A DNA stretch of 64,000 nt, from NCBI GenBank assembly GCA_964058845.1, contig CAXKVR010000028.1:434001-498000 (forward strand), written 5' to 3'. How positions within the stretch are numbered: position 1 is the first letter of the stretch; each line of letters begins with the position of its first letter. The notes beneath the pieces were generated by a model that did no database searches, was not told the DNA's origin, and saw only the letters and a program-made list of their open reading frames with translations. This DNA comes from Carex sylvatica. Its lineage: Eukaryota > Streptophyta > Magnoliopsida > Poales > Cyperaceae. This document shows positions 47,576-60,713 of this stretch, in pieces. The position numbers and the translations under genes were made by a program.

Positions 47576-50297
47576 TCTTAGATCATCTCCTCATATCTCC
47601 TCCATATCAAAATTCAACAGAAATACAGAAATAATTACGAGATCCCTTACTGCATCAAATCAAACAACAATTTCAAATAAAAGTTAAAATAAAAGTTCAA
47701 AACAATGCTAGATCCATTACTGCATCAAATCAAACAACAAATTCAACAAAAATAAAGAAATAACTTATTAGATTTAAATTTCGCCATGTTCTTCAACTTG
47801 ATCTACCGATCGAAATCCACTCTTGAATGTTCTGTCGTGATTATGTTTACAATTTGAATGAACTCGCAACGAACTAGGGAAGAGAAATCTGAAAGAATAA
47901 AGAAATTGCGACTACGTTTGAATTAGATCCACGCCTCTAGGATTCTGTCGTGATGAAAGAGGAAGGAAATCGCCTCAGATGCGGAGCAAATCTGATCGGA
48001 AATGAAAGTTTTGAAAATGAACCGTCGCAACGAAAGCGGAAGAAAATCACCAGATGCGGAGCAAATCTGATCGGAAGGAAATTGCCTTAAATAGGTGGGG
48101 ACCGGAGGTAGTTGAAGACAGTTAAACCGAGAGTGGATAACATTATGGACAGATGGTGAATAAAACAGTGTGGATGGAAATCTTTTCTCTAAAAGGATAC
48201 CTATTGCAGCTGCTTTAATTCAAATATGAAAGTTTGCATATTGCAATAGTCAAGTCTACATTATGTAATAGCTAAATATACACCCCAAAAGTTGCCTGAG
48301 GAATCATATGAAAGATATTTAATGAATGAGGTTATAGAGATAGTTTTTGACTATAGATTAATTATTTGAAATTTAATGTAGTTATTGACTATATACTAAT
48401 TTTGGGGCCAAATGCTACCAAAATTCTAAATAAATGTATATTGAATATACATTAATTATAGGGGCAAATGCAAAGAAAAAATAATGTATATTGACTATAC
48501 AATAATTTTAGAGCCAAACGCAAAGAAAAATAATGTAATACTGACTATACAATAATTTTAGCTCCAAATGCTCATGAAGAAAATTTCAATTAGCAATTGC
48601 TCACTGTAAAAAAAAAGTTTTGACTTGATTAAAATGACAACTATTGTATATGCTTTAAATTCAAATATATAAGTTTTCATATTATAATAATTAAACCTGC
48701 ATATATAATGCAATAAGTAAATATGCATCTTTATGAAAAATCACGTGAAAAATATTTGAGAAATGATGTTATAGAAATAGTTATATGAACTTGAATTTAA
48801 ATTTCTCACGAAGTATACTCAACAAAAAAAATTTGTAAGCTCAATATAAGCTGTTTTTTTTATAGGCTCAATATATTATTCAACACAAACTATATGCATA
48901 TTTAATTTTACACTTAGTAGAATAAAAAAAACTGTATTAATGTTACAAGAAAAAAAAACAAATATTAGGAAGGATAATATATTAATGAAGATGCATGCTC
49001 CAAAAAATTAATTAAGCATGTTGAAACAAAAAATATAACCTACTTCAGAATAAAAAAGATAGCCAATTCATAAGTTCCCACTGTCATTAATATATCAGTT
49101 CAATATAAGGTGGATACTTGGATCAGACAATTACGTGGAGAACTGTTAATCTAACACTTAGTATTTTTCCTTTTTCAAGTTGACAAAAATATAAAAGTAA
49201 ATCCTTCGACGTGTTAGAAGTCAAATACCTTAATTTGTTGATTGGGGTAAAAGATATTACCAAAACGCGTTTGAAAATTAATTAGCTACATAAATGACAT
49301 TATCCATTAGACCATTAACACTTCAACAGGCACTAGCAAGCATTTCAGATTTCTTTTTTATTATTATTACTGTCATTGTCAGGGCAAAGCCTAGACTTTC
49401 AAAAGGGACAAAAATGTACAAGACATAATTTTATAATTATTTTGAGTAAGTATATATTTTTAAAATTTTAAGAGAAATTTTTTTGTAGAAATAGAAGCAT
49501 ATTTTTAAGAAATTTTTTTAAGATGACGCGTGATTTTATAATTTTTTTGATAAAAGTGTAGAAATAAAACATATTGTTCAATTTGTTTTAGGCGGTGGGT
49601 GAGAGATAAGTTATTCTTTTTGGTGTTATTCTTTTTGTTATTTTGAAAAAAAAAAATTCCTACTTACTGTTGTAGCTATGATATCTCTCTCTTGAGAGGA
49701 AGATATATTTTAAAAAAGTTAGTATCAACTTGCATTTAAACGGGAACTATGTGACATGTTGGATATTGAATCAGAGATATATGGATGCTGATACTAATAC
49801 AAATAATTTTTCATTAACAAAACAACTTTAGATATTTCAGTTGTATGGACAATTTTGTCCCTACTTAGATATCTCCCTAGCCACATCCTTTAAATTATTT
49901 GCTTTCTTTATGTCGATTATCTCTTATTGTTTATTTTTATTTCCATAACATAAACGTCTCTCTCAATCACTTCTTTTCTAAAGATCTGCAAACTTTAATA
50001 TCTCAATTATACAAACAACGGACTTGTAAAATTTAAAAAAATCTAAGATGATTGTGGGGGCCATCAAAAGCTTAATTCAATAATAATAAAATGTCCAAAG
50101 ATATGATGATGATGATCTAAGTAAAAGAATCATACAAAATAATTGCTTAATTTATAAACCAACTTTTTAAGAATATGAAGATTGACATTAATGTAAGAGA
50201 GGAACAAATTTTCAAAGGAATAAGTAATAAAGGTTAAATTATCTATAACTAGAAAAAAAGTTGTGTCATCCAAATCTTCATCTCCGGATCGGTCCTC
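47576..50297. other. Intergenic with short repeats, no gene recognised
   Basis: GCAGATGCGGAGCAAATCTG-type sequence occurs twice (near 47980 and 48053) and TACTGCATCAAATCAAACAA twice (near 47650 and 47718). A diverged tandem repeat of about 60 bp with TATTGACTATACAATAATTT lies at about 48340-48580. The rest is AT-rich. Confidence 0.5.
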
Positions 50298-51155
50298 CAA
50301 CTAAACTCCTAATTTTTTTCCTCCAAGTTAATAAAAAAAAATATTTCTTTCACCAATTTTTATTTCTTTTTCTTCTGATAATTCCCTTCTATTTTTCCGA
50401 TGAAATGTGATGAATTCTGCGAATATAAAAATACGAATGTCTTCTACTCGATTTTAACTTTCAAATGAGATCCATAATGATATACTTTTGAATTTTACTC
50501 GTATTGTTTTTTTTTTCTTGGAGACATACTACGTATAAAAACTCAATATGCTTGGTTTAAAGGCTTCATATGCTATATATAGAGACAACACTTTGATAAG
50601 TTACGTGTAAGATTTAAAGACTTTACACAAGTACTTAAAAAAAATGTAGACAAATGCTTAAATATGAAACAAAATTTAAAACACCTATGAGTTTTTACTG
50701 TCAATATTTTTTTTAGCAAGTTACATGTTAAGTTTGAAGGATTGACACAATTATTTTGAAGAGTTATAGATAAAGATTTAAAAGCTTGAGAAAGAAAATT
50801 TAAAGTGTCTATGGGCTTTTATCGTAAAAATAAAATTGAAATGTTACATGTAACGTAAAAGGCTTGACACAAATATTTTAAAGGATTATAGACTGAGGTT
50901 TAAAAGTTTGAAAAATAAAATTTAAAGAGCCTACGAACTTTTAACCATAAAAATAAGAACGACACAACTATAACTCAAAATTACTTCATCATGCATCTTA
51001 TTTGAAAGAAAAAATCAAGTAGAAGATGTCCGTAGTTTTATATTCAAAAAATTAATCACTGATCGTCAGAAAAATAGATGGAAATTATCGAATAAAAAAA
51101 GTGGGTGAAATAATTTTTTTTTTTTTGATTTAAAGACAAAATTAAATTAGGAGTT
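50298..51155. repeat. Foldback element related to the one at 5706-6438
   Basis: The left end CTCCAACTAAACTCCTAATT and the reverse complement of the right end GGTTCAACTCCTAATTTAAT are inverted. The arms include CAAATGAGATCCATAATGAT on the left and its counterpart near 50985-51010, the same arm sequence as in the 5.8 kb element. About 0.86 kb, no coding. Confidence 0.6.
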
Positions 51156-51397
51156 GAACCAGTTAGATTTTAGAGTCTAAAAACTCACAGGTGGATGTTT
51201 AAAAACTTGCTAGCAGTACTTTAAATAGTTGTAAACAAAATTTGAAAGAGCTGGACAGAGATGCTGGACACGAGATAGTTCGAAAACGTTTTTAGAAATT
51301 GAGTTTGGAGAACCCCAAAGTTCTTAGGTACCCAATAAGAAATTTCAAATCAAATCAAAAAGTATCATGAAAATAAAAACAAGACGTTAAGCGGTAT

Positions 51398-51786
51398 CTT
51401 AAGGGTACGTTTGGATGATATGAAAATAGTTATAATAGAGAACTATTTTAAAATAGAGACTATTCGGAATAGCAATGTGCAATTGTGCATTCAAACAACA
51501 TTTTTGCTATTCGGAATAGTTAGAATAGCTGCTATTCTCTATTCCTTGTAAATGTTGGAACTATTCGAAAGTGTGAAGAAAGAGAAAATATATATATTTA
51601 CTTCTTGGATTTTCATTAATACAATTCTGAAATTAAAATTGACACTATTTCTGTTATCTCTACGTCGTGACAATTCTTTTGAGACCCCACTTACCTATCT
51701 TTCATTTTAATTAGCACCTTGTTAACACTATTTTTTATTGGTTACAGCTATTCACTATTTCAAATATACAATCCAAACAATTGTCT
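51398..51786. mobile_element. MITE-like element, imperfect inverted ends
   Basis: The left end TTAAGGGTACGTTTGGATGA and the reverse complement of the right end GACAATTGTTTGGATTGTAT agree over GTTTGGAT and the following GAAATAG-type stretch. The type could be Harbinger or hAT; the target duplication was not read. Confidence 0.4.
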
Positions 51787-52118
51787 TTTTTTTTCCTTTG
51801 TGTATGTGGAGGGAGGAGGGGCAACCTAGGTGATGATATTAAAATAACAAAAAAAATTATTAACACAATACTGTCAAAATATTTTACGATATAGACGATT
51901 TTATCCTTCATTAAGTATTTTCATTCAAAACTGATTCTCTCTCTTATTACCACATAACATTTTTTCTTAAAAATTATATTTTATAAGGTAAGTTATTTTG
52001 TTAAAAATCTCTCTCTCATATGTTATTATATAATTTATTTCCTTATAGTTAGATTAACAAAATAAATATTCTTTATTTAATTTTATTAATTGAATCTTTA
52101 AGATTATTTAAGAAAACT

Positions 52119-52264
52119 ACAACAGTGAATAATTTTTCTTTTTTAAAAATCTTCTAGAAGCTACGAAGTCATGAGGGGAATCAAACTCTTGACCTTTGAG
52201 TACAACAACTCTAGGACTTTTTTTCTAGCCAACTGTGCTATCTCCCTTTTCACAACAGTGAATA
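52119..52264 (-). mobile_element. tRNA-derived SINE with 13-bp target duplication
   Basis: On the minus strand the 120-bp insert (52251 down to 52132) starts AAAAGGGAGA, then TAGCACAGTTGGCTAGA (A box region, 52240-52224) and GGTCAAGAGTTTGATTCC (B box region, 52194-52177), and ends in an A-rich tail. ACAACAGTGAATA flanks it on both sides (52119-52131 and 52252-52264). It is not a functional tRNA gene: the acceptor stem does not close. Confidence 0.8.
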
Positions 52265-52747
52265 GTTGTATTATATTATTAAAATCTATCATTATTGTAT
52301 ATATCGATTTTTTTATAACTTCACAATTTTTTTAAAAATCTACTCTAAAAAAAAATTGTTTTGTCACTTAACATTTTATCCATTTTTTGCGTAAAAATCA
52401 CTAAAAAATGACATGATTACTTACATAAAAAAATTGAATTTAAATTATCATAATTAGTTTTAACATTCAACTTATAATTAAAATAATAAATTCAACTTAT
52501 GATTAAAATAATAAATTCAACTTATGATTAAAATAATAAATTATTTGCATTAAACTTAAATTGATAAAATATTTTAAAAATTCTCAATATCATATTGAAT
52601 AAAAGTCCATCCAAATTGATGATAGCTCATTAATTTGTTTTCTCCATTAATGCTACGAACATGATAACCTACAAAGAAAAAGGCCCGTCAATAAATAACT
52701 AACTCATTATATTATTTTCAATCAAAATACTATAAGAATAAATTAAC

Positions 52748-54073
52748 TGTTACACCAAAAGGTAGCACAAAGTTTCAGTACAGCAAGCTGTACCTTTTAA
52801 ACCTTGACCTTACTTTCGATTCAGACTGCAAGTGCACAGTCCTATCGTGTAGTATAATTAGGTATCGATCCAGAGAACAGTTCAATTCTTTACTGGACTC
52901 TACTTAAATTAATTAAAAATTAGAAGTTGAAAAATATTTGTTTTGGGTATTTATGATCCTAACAATTCAATGACAATAATTAATTGCAAGAAAGTAAATA
53001 AACTGGGTTTAAATCAATAATAAAAAAATATTTCCAGGGTTATGACTTTATCTCAGTTCTGCCTTGAGGAACTCGGTTCACGTAGTGTCATATGCGGGCT
53101 GTATCCAGTGTATGCGGGCCGAGTACTGTTGTACACTGTCCGAGTAGCCCTCGAGTGAATGCAGTAGTTACTGTTTATTTGTGTCGTTCTTTTGTGTAGA
53201 GTTCTACTGACCAGACCTAATGTTCCTAAACCTCAACTATCATTTATTGGTTCATTAACTTAGTATGGAATTACAATATGTGTCCTCATCGGGTTTTAGA
53301 CCTCAACTGTCGTATGTTAGTCTTAATTACCTAGTTGCTTGTTTGGTATACTAAAGGTAACTCCTTATCCGTCGATAAGAGAAAATGTTCACCTTTCGGC
53401 TACTACTTGGTTTCACCTTTTGGATCACTAAACCTACCTCATGCACTTAGTTTGATTGAGAGATAGTAAAGGTTGAAATGCACTCTAGACGTGAGCATTC
53501 ATCTAGTGGCAAACCAATAAAAGAAAATAATTTAATCTAAGCAATTAAAATCAAACTAAAAAGTCTACTCTAACATGATTGAAAAGCAAATAAAACAAGT
53601 AAATATAAGATAGTTCATGACAAATCTCAAAGAATGAAGAAGAATCGTCGCAAAACTCGCGTTTTCCTCCTCTCTTCTTCTTCTCCAAGCCAAGCCGTCT
53701 TTCCCAAATCCTAGAAATATTCTTTAGCTCCAGAATATGCAGAATGAGGTCTATGTAGCAAGGAATCCTGTATTATAGCCTTTCTTGGCCGACCTTCCAT
53801 TAATTAGTCTATGTTTCCAATTCTGTTCTGTTTCCAAAAAAGATTGACGCAGCCCGTGTTCCTGTGTCTCTCAAGTGACCGATGGGAGGTCGCATCAGGG
53901 GTCGGGTCATGTGTTCTATTTCCTGATTTCGCCCGTTTTATGCAAAATAAGAATAAAAGCACAGCAGTACCAAATTCTATAGATATTTAATAAAATAGAC
54001 ATAATTTGGTGGTATAAGACACAAGTTTTGGTATAAATTTTGGTCGGAATATAAGTTAAATAATGAGACATCA
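52748..54073 (-). mobile_element. Solo-LTR-like element, copy 1
   Basis: On the minus strand it starts TGATGTCTCATT (54073) and ends GGTGTAACA (52748), 1326 bp with TG...CA ends. Flanks TTAAC and CTAAC agree at 4 of 5, fitting a 5-bp LTR-type duplication. It is the reverse-orientation relative of 60714-62253; shared parts include TATTCCGACC, GAATATCTATA(A/G)AAT-type and GAGGAGGAAAACGC-type stretches. No pol sequence adjoins it, so a solo LTR is the best reading. Confidence 0.6.
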
Positions 54074-54249
54074 CTAACCTTAATCATTTGTGATGTCAGG
54101 CAATATATTCAGATCAATGATATTATATGAGATGCTTCTATTATTAGGTCCGCCTTGATGTGAAGACTCGACAATCTCAAAATACGATGGATATTGTCAA
54201 GTTGAGCTTAAATTAATTTTCTTTTTTGACTTTAATATCTTAGATCTAT

Positions 54250-57046
54250 TTAGTCATACAATTGGTTCAGAAATAATTGGAGAAGACCTAACAAGCTCCT
54301 TAATTTTTTCTCTAGCAATTTTTTTTTTTTATTAATGGGCCATGCCATGTACTCATCTTGGAACTCTTTTATTAGTTCTTGTATTTCATCATAGTCGCCA
54401 TAGATCATGTTATCGGTAGGAAGTGACCTTAAATCTATCCTCTATTGCTCGTTTATCATTTCTAGAGCTATCATCTTTTGCTTCATCAGTTGATGTGCAC
54501 ATGGAAGATCCATGGTAGCCATAAAGGTTCCACTGCATGTTGTCTTAAAGGTTCCTGCGAAAAATGGAATGCATATATATAGTAATTAACAAAAGCCATA
54601 TTGACATTCTCTCCTAGATTGTTTATAATTGATCATCTTTCATTTATTTTATTCATGTCAACCACTTTCAAACGCCTGACTTCTTCTAAGTCGAGCCCTA
54701 TAATTATGTTATTTAGATGCCTAGATTAGTATATAGAGCTACATACTTGCGATTTGCAACCCTGTTCATTTTTGTGTGTGTAGAGACTGTAGGCAATTTT
54801 ATTTATCTAAAGAGTTACAAGGTAGCTATTACATGGCATGTTACATGGCCACAATGAAAAACAAAATATGCTACAATTGAGAACAGCCAACAGTGACCTG
54901 AATAGCAAGGAAAGAGAGCTCTATTATTCATTGCAAAATGCTAAGATGTGAAGCCTTTGAAAATAACATAATTATATTCCAGGCAAAACAGAGTATGTTC
55001 CTGGCCGAAACACATGTGTTCCTGGGGATGCATAAAAAGTGTCTTGTTTTGGAAAGGCCAAAACAGAACATTCTTGGCAGTAACAAGGACCGAAGCCTCT
55101 TATTTATGGCCAAAACATAGCTGTTGCTAGTTGTTCCTGGGAATGCAGAAAAAGTGTCGGTTATGGAAAGGCCAAAATAGAATGGTCCTAGCAGAAATAG
55201 GGCCAAAACATCCTATTTTTGGCCAAAACATATATGTTCCTGGTTGTTTCTGGGAATGCAGAAAAAATGCCGGTTCTGGAAAGGCCAAAACAGAATGGTC
55301 CTGGCAGAAATAGGGGTCGAAACATCCTTTTTTACAACCTTGTTCATGGTGATTGTCAGCCTGTACATTTATTGGCTTGTACTTTTGCATCAGTGTATGG
55401 ACCTTGTATTTTTAATTTTGAATTAACTACAATTGTGCTTTCATAAATAAAATTTAATATATATTTGTTTTAGGTGTACCTTGCTTGATTTTTTTTCATA
55501 TTGCTTCATCAGTTCCTTCAATGCATACTCTGACACATGATGTATTATGTTCTTGAATGCAAAAATATTGCATTGGTGTGGAACTTGTATCTTTTCAGCA
55601 GCTAGTTTCATTATTATCTCTTGAAATTCATTCTCGATAGCTAAGCAAATGTTCTTCTTCACTTCATAAAGGTCACCTGTGGACACCTGTAAATAATTCT
55701 TTAGTTTTGTATGTGCCGCTTTAGCTCTTGACGAAACTCGATTACCAAAATATAAATGTTTGTCAGTCCATGCAGCAACGAACTTCTCTTTATAAGGTAG
55801 CCATGTCTGTAAAAAAAAAATGAATATTTTGAGATTTGATAAAGTACATACATATTTTTGGGAGAAGTATTAATTAATGAAATATAGTAAAGAGAAGCAA
55901 TAAAAAAATGATAAATAATATATATAGAGTACCTTTTTGATATAAGTAATGTCATCTTTCTTCACTTCATAAGCAATCTCCAAGTCAGACCATAACTTCT
56001 CAATAATAACTTCGTCTGTGGAGGCCACCACATCACACCAATAGGATATAAATGTATTCCAAGCTTCATGCGTATCAAAATAACCTTTACATTTACCTTG
56101 GATATTCTTGTTAATATGGCAGACACACAAAATATTAATAGTTTTTGGAAACACAATCGCTATGGCGTTCATTAGTGCTAAAGCTCTATCAGACATGATG
56201 ACAGAAGGTTGCTTATCAGCACCTATAATATTGCTAAACATTTTGAGTGCCCAGATGTAATCTTCTTCTGCTTCCCTTTCAAGGAAGACAAAGCAAGAAT
56301 AAAATGAACTATTGAAGCTTGAAACTCTGACAATATCAAGTAAGGGCATTTTATATCGGTTTGTTTTGTAGGTGCAATCCATTATAAAGATATTAGAGAA
56401 GTTTTTGGTTAGTTCTATTGATAAAGGATGAGCAAAAAAAAGGTGTGTGAGTTGTCCATCTTGGTTTTGTAGATAATTATAAATGAAACCACCTTTTTCA
56501 AGTTCCTCAAACAATGCTTGAATCAAAGTTCGACCTTCAAGGTTGTCTCGTCTAATCTTTGTTTTAGCATTGTAAATTGTTCTTGATATAGCTCGAAGTG
56601 TAGAATTCTGTTGTCGAAGTGAGGTTAAAATTTGCCTTGGTGGTGCTTCCGATTGGCTCATCTGTTTAACGCTTGTCAATTCATTGAGCGACAACCAACG
56701 AGAAATGAATGCCTAGAAATATTACTCGACGACTCATGGTTGTGTGATAATTTTTTTATCTCCACCATCCGAAACCATCATCTTGTTTTTTTCCTTTGAT
56801 TTCGAAAGCACAACCAATGAGACGATTGCTGGTGCTTCTTTTTCGTAGTTCAGAAGGAACTTTTCGGGTGTCTCGATATACACCGCCTCTGTCGCAACGC
56901 AAAATCACAAATTTATTTGATCGCGAGCTACGAGTTGTTAGCACATAACCTTTAGTACCATAGAATTCACAAATGACACGAAGCAAATCATCACGGTTTT
57001 CAAACTTCAAACTAAGAAGTTGATTGCTTTCATTTGCACCATTCAA
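54250..57046 (-). pseudogene. Mutator-like (MULE) transposase with FAR1-type domain, broken
   Basis: The N-terminal part (57046-56756) reads FENRDDLLRVICEFYGTKGY and VILRCDRGG, a FAR1/WRKY-GCM1 type DNA-binding domain. A stop and frameshifts follow (HNHESSSNISRHSF in one frame, SLNELTSVKQM in another). The core (56694-55933) has TYKTNRYKMPLL preceded by the first catalytic Asp (MDCTYK), IMSDRALALMNAI with the second Asp, and CHINKNIQGKCKG: the MULE DDE domain. It splices at GT (55932) to 55806-55480 (TWLPYKEKFVAAWTDKH, STGDLYEVKKNI). A SWIM zinc-finger part (CSGTFMATMDLPCAH) lies at 54554-54250 with a TAG at 54442-54444 where Trp is expected. Three separate lesions make it inactive. A domesticated FAR1-related gene is the alternative, but the breaks argue against it. 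Confidence 0.8.
54985..55335 (+). repeat. Three tandem copies of a unit of about 115 bp inside the MULE intron
   Basis: The unit contains TGTTCCTGGGAATGCAGAAA, GGAAAGGCCAAAACAGAATG, GTCCTGGCAGAAATAGG and ATCCTATTTTTGGCC. Copies begin near 54993, 55110 and 55230. It lies between the transposase exon ending 55480 and the SWIM part ending 54554 and is not coding for the transposase. Confidence 0.75.
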
Positions 57047-57148
57047 AGCTTAATTATCTAGATTTTCTTTCGGTTGGTTAGGAGATTAATCCATCTATTC
57101 AATTAATAAATATAAATTAGTTACAAAATATTAATAAACAAAAGAGGA

Positions 57149-57560
57149 GGGTTCAAATGCACCCAAATTTTTGTGCACTCAAATGCACCCTATCTTTCAA
57201 ATCCTTTTTCTTTGTTTTCAAAGTCCGAATAGTCAATCAGAACCGTTAAATGCAATCTATATATTAAGATGTACTTGGAGACTAAATTTTACATTTTTTG
57301 GAATTTATTTACTATTTATTAAGCCACTTTGAAAATCACTGATTTTATATTTTCTGGACCATTGGATCAGTGATTTTCAAAGTGATTTAATAAATAGTAA
57401 AAAAATTTCAAAAAATGTAAAATTTGGTCCCCAAGCACATCTTAATATATAGATCGCATCTAACGGTTTGAATTGACTGTTTTGACTTTGAAAACGAAAA
57501 TAAAAGATATAAAAGATAGAGTGCATTTAAATGCACAAAAATTTGAGTGCATTTGAACCC
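57149..57560. mobile_element. Mutator-type hairpin MITE, 412 bp
   Basis: Inverted termini GGGTTCAAATGCACCCAAAT and GGGTTCAAATGCACTCAAAT. The core has CAAAGTCCGAATAGTCAATC and ATTAAGATGTACTTGGAGAC, as in its neighbour. The target duplication was not readable. Twelve bases separate it from the next element. Confidence 0.65.
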
Positions 57561-57563
57561 TAT

Positions 57564-57981
57564 AAACTATAGGAGGTTGGCTACTATGCTTATATAAGCA
57601 TATCCCCACATATGCTTATAACTCATTTTTGTGTTTTCAATGTCCAAATGGTCGATCAGAACCGTTCATCTTGTTCTCCATATTAATATGTCCTTGGAGA
57701 CTGAATTTTATATTTTTCTGAATTTTTTTACTATTTATTAAGCCACTTTGAAAATCGCTGATCCAACGGTGACTTAACAAAACAGTAAAATCAGAAGCCA
57801 CCGTTGGATCAGCGATTTTCAAAGTGGCTTAATAAATAGTAAAAAAAAATCAGAAAAATGTAAAATTTAGTCTCCAAGAACATATTAATATGGAGAACAA
57901 GATGAACGGTTCCGATCGACCATTTGGACATTGAAAACACAAAAATGAGTTATAAGCATAGTAGCCAACCTCAAACTATAG
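57564..57981. mobile_element. Mutator-type hairpin MITE, 400 bp
   Basis: The element at 57573-57972 begins GAGGTTGGCTACTATGCTTA and ends in its inverse. A perfect 9-bp duplication AAACTATAG flanks it (57564-57572 and 57973-57981). The core palindrome centres near 57780 with ATCAGCGATTTTCAAAGTGG on one arm. Confidence 0.88.
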
Positions 57982-58540
57982 ATAATAAGTATCAAACAAC
58001 AGATTCATGCATCCACTGGAATAATGCACTTAGCAGCCGGAACGACGATCGATGCTTCAAAATAATATCAATTCGTGGTTTCCGAGAAGCTAAGAATTTT
58101 TTCATAAAGTTTACAAATTAAAGCAAGTTTACAATTTTTTTAGCAGCCGTCTTTTTTTCGTAAATAAAAGTATCAAAATTAAAGAAAGTTCATCATAATA
58201 TAAAAAAATTACAAAAAAAAGTTAAATACATACCATGAATTAATCTGGTTTGAGTGGAAATTAATTGATGGCTCAGTGCTTAAAATTTCAATTCAATTGT
58301 TAGTTTTCGTGTAAAGTTTGTAGTTATATATATTTCTATGAGAATGATTACCTCAATGTAAATAAAAAAGAAAAAAAATATCTTGCAAGTATGGAAATCA
58401 AATAATTTAATAAATGATCACTACATTAATTATATTATGGAAAAATATGGTAATCAGCAAAATATTTAAAGAGGGCTAAAATTGTCCATACATTAAATTT
58501 TATTAAAGATGTTGTGTTAATATAAATATGTGTGGTGCCA
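57982..58540. other. AT-rich spacer before the satellite
   Basis: No gene or repeat family was recognised. Confidence 0.5.
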
Positions 58541-60713
58541 GTGAATGCTCTATTATCTTGTCATTTAGAGACACTACTAGAGTAATCCAAATACCTTCAA
58601 TTGGAGTATAACTGTAAATGCCATATTGTCTTGCCATATAGAGACACTACTAAAGTGCTTTAAGCACCTTCAATTGAAGTGTTGTATTTTTATTATAAAT
58701 ACCCTATTATATTGTCATCTATAGATACTATCAAAGTGTGCTCCAAACACCTTCAATTTGAGTATAATAATAGGGTTGTAAATGTCATATTATCTTGTCA
58801 TACAGACACTACTAGAGTGCTCCAAACGCTATTAATTGAAGTATTGTATTAGGGATGTAAATGCCAAATTATCTTGCCAATATAGAAACACTACTAGGGT
58901 GCTCCAAACACCATCAATTAGATTGTTGTATTAGGGTTGTAAATACGCTATTATTTTGCCGTATGGAGACACTACTAGAGTCCCCAAAACACATTCAATT
59001 GGAGTGCATCATTAGGGTTGTAAATTCCCTATTATCTTACCATCTGGAGACACTACTAGTGTGCTCCAAACAATTTGAGTGTTAGTATTTGGGTTGTAAA
59101 TGCCCTATTATCTTGCCATGTAAAGACACTACTAGAATGCTCCAAACACCATCAATTGAAGTGTTATATTAGGGTTGTAAATGCCCTATTATCTTGCCAT
59201 CTGGAGACCCTACTAGAGTGCTACAAACACCTTTAATTAGAGTGTAGTATTTTGATTGTAAATGCCATATTATCTTGCCATATAGGGACACTACTAGAGT
59301 GCTCCAAACACCTTCAATTGGAGTGTTTTATTAGGGTTGTAAATGCCTTATTATATTGCCATATAGAGACACTACTAGAATGCCCCAAACACCATCAATT
59401 GAACTATTGTATTAGGGTTGTAAATGCCCTTATTATCTTGCAATATAGAGACACTACAAGAGTGCTCAAAACACCTTCAATTGGAGTGTTATATTAGGAC
59501 TGTAAATGCCCTATTATCTTGCCATATAGAGACACAACTAGAGTGCTCCAAACGCCATCAATTGGAGTGTTGTATTAGGGTTGTAAATGCCCTATTATCT
59601 TGCTATATAAGGACAATACTAGAGTGCTCCAAACACCTTCAATTAATGTATTGTATTAGAGTTTTAAATGCCCTATTATCTTGACATATAGAGACACTAC
59701 AAGAGTGCTCCAAGCACCATCAATTTGAGTGTTGTATTAGGATTGTAAAAGCCCTATTATCTTGCCATATGAAGACACTACCAGAGTGCTCCAAACACAT
59801 TCAATTCGAGTATTGTATTATGGTTGTAAATGCCATATTATCTTGCCATACACTACAAGAGTGCTCCAAACACCATCAATTGGAGTATTGTATTAGAGTT
59901 ATAAAAGCCATATTATTTTGCCATCTTGAGACACTACTAGAGTGCTCCAAACACCTTCAATTGGAGTGTTGTATTAGGGTTGTAAATGCCATATTATCTT
60001 GTCATATAGAGACACTACTAGAGTGCTGGAGTGTTATATTAGGGTTGTAAATGCCCTATTATCTTGCCATATGGAGACACTACTAGAGTGCTCCAAACAC
60101 CATCAATTAGAGTGCTATATTAGGGCTGTAAATGCCCTATTATCTTTCTATATAGGGACACTACTAGGGTGCCCTAAACACCATCAATTGGACTGTTGTA
60201 TTTGGGTTGTAAATGCCCTATTATCTTGCCATATAGGGACACTACTAGAGTGCCCCAAACACCATCAATTGGACTGTTGTATTATGGTTGTAAATGCTCT
60301 ATTATCTTGCCATATAGAGACACTACAAGAGTACTCCAAACACCATCAATTGGAGTGTTGTTTTAGGGTTGTAAAAGCCCTAATATCTTGCCATCTGGAG
60401 ACACTAGTAGAGTGCTCCAAACACCTTCAATTTGAGTTTTGTATTAGGGTTATAAATGCTATATTATCTTGCCATATAGCGACACTACAAGAGTGCTGAA
60501 AACACAATCAATTGGAGTGTTGTATTAGGATTGTAAAAGCCCTATTTTCTTGCCATCTGGAGACATTACTAGATTGCTCAAAACACCTTCAATTCGAGTG
60601 TTGTATTAGGGTTGTAAATGCCCACAATATTGCCATATAGAGACACTACTAAAGTGATTGAAGCACCTTCAATTCGAGTGTTGTATTAGGGTTGTAAATG
60701 CCTTATTATCTTG
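58541..60713 (+). repeat. 81-bp satellite array, first block
   Basis: About 27 tandem units with a period near 81 bp. Anchors in each unit are CTATTATCTTGCCATATAGA, GACACTACTAGAGTGCTCCA, AACACCTTCAATTGGAGTGT and ATTAGGGTTGTAAATGCC. Units differ by substitutions and small indels. The period is 27 codons, and one plus-strand frame of the unit has no stop (CHIETLLECSKHLQLEC, CIRVVNALLS), which explains a series of open frames here. These lie in different phases, broken by indels. No ATG-led gene model or promoter was seen. Confidence 0.9.

Noticed and set aside
52170..52251. tRNA gene on the minus strand
   Set aside because: No proper cloverleaf; it is the head of a 120-bp SINE with A-rich tail and 13-bp flanks.
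58541..60713. CRISPR-like regular repeat
   Set aside because: Units are head-to-tail with no unique spacers, in a plant genome.
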